Position numbers and translations under genes: made by a program. Positions 39,301 through 45,300 of a stretch of DNA of 64,000 nucleotides are shown here, piece after piece (position 1 is the stretch's first letter; the number at the start of each line of letters is the position of its first letter). Source of the stretch: Petaurus breviceps papuanus (taxonomy: Eukaryota > Chordata > Mammalia > Diprotodontia > Petauridae); NCBI GenBank assembly GCA_028583685.1, contig JAMXIF010000073.1, forward strand, positions 3,026,035 through 3,090,034. The letters are read 5' to 3'. The notes below the pieces were generated by a model. The model saw nothing but the letters and a program-made list of their open reading frames with translations. It did no database searches and was not told the DNA's origin.

Positions 39301-42300
39301 CTAATTATTTGTTAATACCTTCAAAATCCTGTAAAATGTGCCCTTCCTTAAAAGGCAGTGTCTGTTTTTGCTGTTGATCCAACATGCTATGCACTGTAAT
39401 GAATTCATCATCTAGAGCTATTACATATGGAAAGCAAATGGCTGCACCAATCACATTCTCTGACCAATGCACAGGGGCGCGCTGGGATATCCCATCTACT
39501 GTGGCAAACATGCCTATAAAAAAAAAAGAGATAAAATTAACTGGTACAAAGATCAATACTTTTAGTGCTGTTTTTATACAGATGTGTTTGACTACACAAT
39601 ACATTTATTGTTCAGTTTTTGGGAAGTAGGCTAGACTGAAAGAAAGGAGGGAAGGTGAACAGTCCAAGGAATTATAAAGCTTAATTTTGTGAAGGGATTA
39701 TGTATACCTTTTCCTCAAGATCTACATTCTAGATTCACTTCTGAGAAGGAGTGCTTGTGACTAAAAGCAGGGAAGGTGTTTTTATCCAATTTAAGTAGAT
39801 TTATTCTTTCAAATGTTAAAGCTTGATTTGTCCCAAATACTTTTTTAACTATGCATATAGTTTGCTCCTAAGGCTTTAGGTTTTCTTAACTCTACATATT
39901 ATTCTCTCTCAACTCTTCTTTTTCAGCATTGTGTACAAGCTATAACTAATTTCCTTATCACACATTGTCCAAAACTGAGATGATCATTCTCTTGAAACCT
40001 GCTCCTCCTTCTGATTTGTCAGTGGTGCCCCAGTTCACCCGATGTTTCATATTGTACATTATTAGTCTTCCCTTGCCCTAATTGACTGGATGACCACTTT
40101 GTGTCAGTCCCACTTCTCTGGTCTCTCTCCCATCCACTGCTTCCTTTCTATAGCCATTGCCACTACTCTAATACAGACCTTCATTACTACCCTCCTGGTC
40201 TTCTGCAACAGTATCTTAACTAGTCTTTGATTCGTCCCTTCTCTTCTGCACTCCACATCACTCTTCACATTAAAGCCCCAAACTGGCTTCCTTCTGCACA
40301 GAGCTGGTCAGGTATCTATGTTGCTTCACTCATCCTTTGTCTCCTGAGAACAGATGTCCATACAAGGCCTTCTACAATCTGTTGCTACTCTATTTTTTCA
40401 GATGCTACTTCATTAACTCCCCGAGTTATACTTTAGGACCCAATCAAAGAGAACTGTGTGCCCTGAACCTTCCTTGGACTTTCCAACCTGGATGCCTTTG
40501 GCTCTGGTAATTTCTTATACCTGACACATCCTCCCTCCTCTGTCATTTAATTCTGATCTATCTTTTAAAGTCCAACTCAAATGCCACCTCTTCCAGGAAA
40601 CTACTCTGATCTCTCCAGTTTGTAATTCATGTGACCCATTTCAGATCTTACTTAACACTTTGTTTTCCAGCTACCACCTTCTATTTTGCATGATAATTAT
40701 CCGTGCATCTGTTCTGCCTGGCCTGATATCCTAGAAACTTCCCAAAAGCAGGAACTATATTTGACCTGTACACAAAAGCTTAATACATATAGAATAAATT
40801 CTGAGTTAATGAAACAGACATGTGGGGAAAGCAGAACGAAACAAAAGCAATCTAGGAGTAGAACTTTCACCCAAATGTCAGGCAAAGCAAAAAATGGTGA
40901 GGAAATAGAGTCAAATCTGTGTTTGGTTCTCCTTTAGGTCAGCTACAGCGGCCTCCCACCATGGTCAGACTGTTGTGCAGAGCACATTCTCAGGATAAAC
41001 ACAGAAAGCTAATAGTATAGTAATCTTCCTCAGCTGATACCAGCTTCTGCGCAGGGAATGAGAGGGTGGAAGTCAGAGGTCAAAAACAAAGCCTGTAGGA
41101 AGACAAAAGGAAAAGTGCACCAAGCTTTTGCCAGACTAAAAGAATCACTTTACTGTCTGTACTGAGAGAGGACTGCTGAACTAGCTGCTTATTTGGGAAT
41201 CACAGAGATTGACTATTGAAAGAAAAAGATCTCTCTCGGAAGCAAGACTGCCTCCTCAAGTATCAACAAAGAAAAAGGTTAGGTTGAGAAAGTACCAATG
41301 TGATACAGCTAAGAAAAAAGAGTAATGTTAGATCCACAACAGTATGGAGCAAAAAGGAAAATTATGTGACTTGGGAAAAGAGTTAAGAAAAGTTTTGCCT
41401 GAGACAGACAGGAAATCAAAACAAGTGACCAAATGGGGAGGCAGTGACAATAAAAGATAGCAATAATAAATTACTCCCATTGGCATAATGATCTGGAGTT
41501 TGTGAAGCATTTCCCCCACAAAATCCTATAAGTTAAAATGTTATTACCCTATTTTATATATGACTCAGCAATTACTTGGCTTGCTTAGGGTTCCACAACC
41601 AATAAGTAACAGAACCAGGATACAGTAAATGGTACTATTAAAAATGTTTCTATGGGCATATTAGGAATTGATTTATTGCTGGGAGGGGGGAGGGAGGGGG
41701 AAGGAAGGGGGTGGGAGAAAGTAGTGATGGAGTGACCTATGATTTCGTATATATAGCAAATACTGATGGTGGAAATTCATTCTACCTCTATAATTTAGTC
41801 TTAGAGAGTTGTGTGGAATGCTGGGAGGTTCAGTGCTCTGTCTATGATCATACAACTAGTAAGTGTCCAAGGTGGGACCTGTCTTCTTGACTCCAAGGCC
41901 AGTTGATGTACACTACATTGTCTCTCACTAATTTCAACAATTAGTTTATGAAAAGAGAAGCTATATGGTGACAATGCTGTGTTTTGATAAGGTATTCACC
42001 TCTGCAAATATAAAAGGATCTCAACCCAGTCACTTCCTGACATGCCCACAATAACATAAAGAACTTTAGTTGATTTTCTTGTCCAGGAAGAAATATGGGC
42101 TATATGGTTCGAGGGAGAATAAGTGAGTATAACAATCTGCAAATGCACTTGAAAAAATTAGTTATTTTTAAAGAAAAATTATGCATATATATATATATAA
42201 ATTAAAAATTACAATTACTAAAATTAAGGCAGAGGATTCATAATGGCAGAGCTGGAGATTGGGCTAAAGTTTTGTTGACTTTTTTGCTTAAAAACAAAGA

Positions 42301-45300
42301 AGAAACCTTAGTATATTATGTCCCAGTACTGGAACCTTACTCTCATCTGGGTTGAAGAGAAACAATGTATATATCTGAAGAAGTTTAGTAGTCTTCTGAA
42401 CTAGAGAGGTGAGAAAATTAGGGGATAGGGTGGGAGAGGGACTTTTAGAAGGGTATATAGATTAAGATTAAGAGGGTGAGTAAATAGATAATAGATAAGG
42501 GAGGGACTTTTAAAAGGAAGAGTAAAAAATGAGGAATAAAAGGGTAAGGGGAGAAGATAAGGTAAGGGGGATAAGGGTGAAAAGAGGCTGAGAAGGAAAA
42601 TAGTGAATAAAAATAACTGGACAGGGGCAGCCAGGTAGCACAGAGAGTAAGAGCACTGGCCCCAGAGTCAGGATGACCTGGGATCGAATACAGGCTCAGA
42701 TACTTAGCACCACATCCAGAAATAACTGGCCATTATTATATAACTTGAGCAAGTTACTTAACCCCAATTGCTTAAAAAAAAAATAACTGGACATAGACCC
42801 TTACACCATTTACTAAGATAAGGTCAAAATGGATACATGACCTATAAAGAGTTTACAAGAAAATTAAAAGAACACAAAACATATTTACTTATCACACTTA
42901 TGGATAGGCAAACAAGTTATGGATAAACAAGAGACAGGGAGCAAAGTTAAATGTAAAATAGATAATTTCAATTACATGACAGTTTTTGTACAAATAAAAC
43001 AAATGTAGCCAAGATCATAAGGAAAGCAGAAAATTGGGGGGAACATTTAATAGATACAAGTCTCATATTGAAAATATATAAAGCTAGGCAGCACAGTGAA
43101 TAGAGTACTGGCCCTGAGTTCAAATCTGGCCTCAGACACTTGACACACTTACTAGTTGTGTGGCCTTGAGCAAGTCACTTGACCCCAATTGCCCTGCCTT
43201 CCCCCCTCAAAAAAAATTATATATATATATAAAGAACTTTGTTAAATCTATAAGAAAACAAGTCACTGCCCAATTGATAAATGGTCAAAGATGAAAACAG
43301 GCAGTTTTCCAATGAAAAAATTAAAACAATTTATAGTCATATTAAAAAATTCTCTATATCATTACTGATTAGAGAAACACAAATTAAACAACTTTGAGAT
43401 ATTATTTTACACCTACCAGACTGGCTAAAACTATTTAATGGGAAAGTGACAAATGCTGAAGGGGATGTGGAAAAACCTGGACACTAATTCATTGTTGGTG
43501 GAATTGTGAAATGACCTGATTTTGGAAAACAATTTGGAATTATGAACAAAGAGTTATTAAACTACCTATACCCTTTGACCCAGCAATATCACTGCTTGGT
43601 CTATTTCCAAAGATGATTAGGGAAAAAGGAAAAGAACCTATATTTTCTAAAATGTTTATACCTTTTCTCTTTGTGGTGGCAAAGAACTGCCCTTCAAGTG
43701 GGAAGTAGCTGGACAAATTGTGGTGTCTATGGTTGTGATAAAATACTACTGTGCTATAAGAAATGAACTCAATGATTATAGAAAAACACAGGTCTTACAT
43801 GAAATAACCAAGAGTGAAATGAGTATAACAAAAGGACATTGTATACAGAAACAACAATATTTTTTTTCTTTTTTTTTTTTGCCGTATGGAGGGCAATTGG
43901 AGTTAAGTAACTTGCCCAAGGTTACATGGCTAGTTTTTTGTGTGGGTGTTAAGTGTCTGAGACCGGAACTCAGGTCCTCCTGACTCTAGGCCGACGCTTT
44001 ACTCACTGCACCACCTAGCCGCCTCCCAGAAACAACAATATTAGGTTGGGTTTTTTGGTTTGTTTGTTTTTTTGGAGAGAGGAAGGCAAGGCAATTGGTG
44101 TTAAATGACTTGCCCAAGGTCACACAACTAGTTAAGTGTCAAGTGTCTGAGGTCAAATTTGAACTCAGGTCTTCCTGACTTCAGGGCCAGTGCTCTATTC
44201 ACTGTACCACCTAGCTGCCCCTGCAATATTGTTTTAAGAACAAATTTGAACAAATAAGTTATTTTGAATATTATAAATACCCAAATTAATTATAAAGGAC
44301 ATATGAATAAAGATGCTATCTGCATCCAGAGAAAAAATACATATGTAGAATAATTTTATATACATATACCTATTTGTGTCTAATGGTAACCATCTCTAGG
44401 ATGGGGAGGAAGGGAAGTTTAAAAAATTACATGGTAACATTGTTGTATATTTGAAAGGAATAGCAAGTTATGCATAGTTAATTTGAAGTTTCATGTGCAA
44501 TCAATCATCTTCTTTTATTGTACTATGTTACGGAAATGTTTGTTTTATTCCATAGATATAAAAAAAATTTTTTTTTTAAGGAAGATATATTGACTGTTTC
44601 ATGCTCTGCATTTTTCATTTCGTGAAAAATGTTTTTGTCACATAGGCTTGACAGCAAGTTGCTGCTCAAAACCCCAGGAATGGTGAAATAGGCTTTGGAT
44701 ATCCCCATTCACACTTCTCTCTATCACTACTATTTCCCTTAACACAAACATTCTAATTTCAAGTCTACCAGTATTTGTGCAAGGAACTGTATGAGGAGGC
44801 AAAGAGATCCTGTGCAAGGCACTTGGGACAGAAGGCCAAATTGTAAAAGAGGTACTGCTCTCAAGGAACTGACATTTTATTTGGGGTTGGGCTTTACAAA
44901 TTTAATAGATTAATTTGAGGACAGAGAGTATACTAACAACTAAGAAAATCAGAGACGATTTCTAATAAATAGGAGATAGCACCTGAACTGTACGTACCTT
45001 CAATGAAGCTCAAGTCACTAAGAGGCAGAGATGGAAGTTGTGCATGCCAGGTATGTGGGACAGCCTGAGAAAAGGCAAACAGGCAGGAGATAGACTGCCA
45101 ACTTTGGAAGCTTAAGAATTATTTTTTATTTTATTCAATTAAAATTAATTCAGCATTAAGATAATTTTAGAATGAGTGATGCAGTCATTAATTCTAATCC
45201 CAATCATTTTTCTTAAATTCAGGTCTAGCTACATCAGTCCCCTACTCAAATATACTCCAGGGGTCCCTTAAGAAAAAAGAAGAAGAAAGCCAGTGGCCAG

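Larger units (their letters stand above)
42604..44510 (+). mobile_element. L1 LINE, 3' half, carrying four SINE insertions
   Basis: ORF2-type text: ACATAGACCCTTACACCATT, AAGATAAGGTCAAAATGGAT, AATGCTGAAGGGGATGTGGA, TACCCTTTGACCCAGCAATA (peptides such as MVSMVVIKYYCAIRNELND). The 3' UTR at 44270-44460 has TCTAATGGTAACCATCTCTA. Frames are broken several times. The four SINEs are described separately. Confidence 0.85.
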
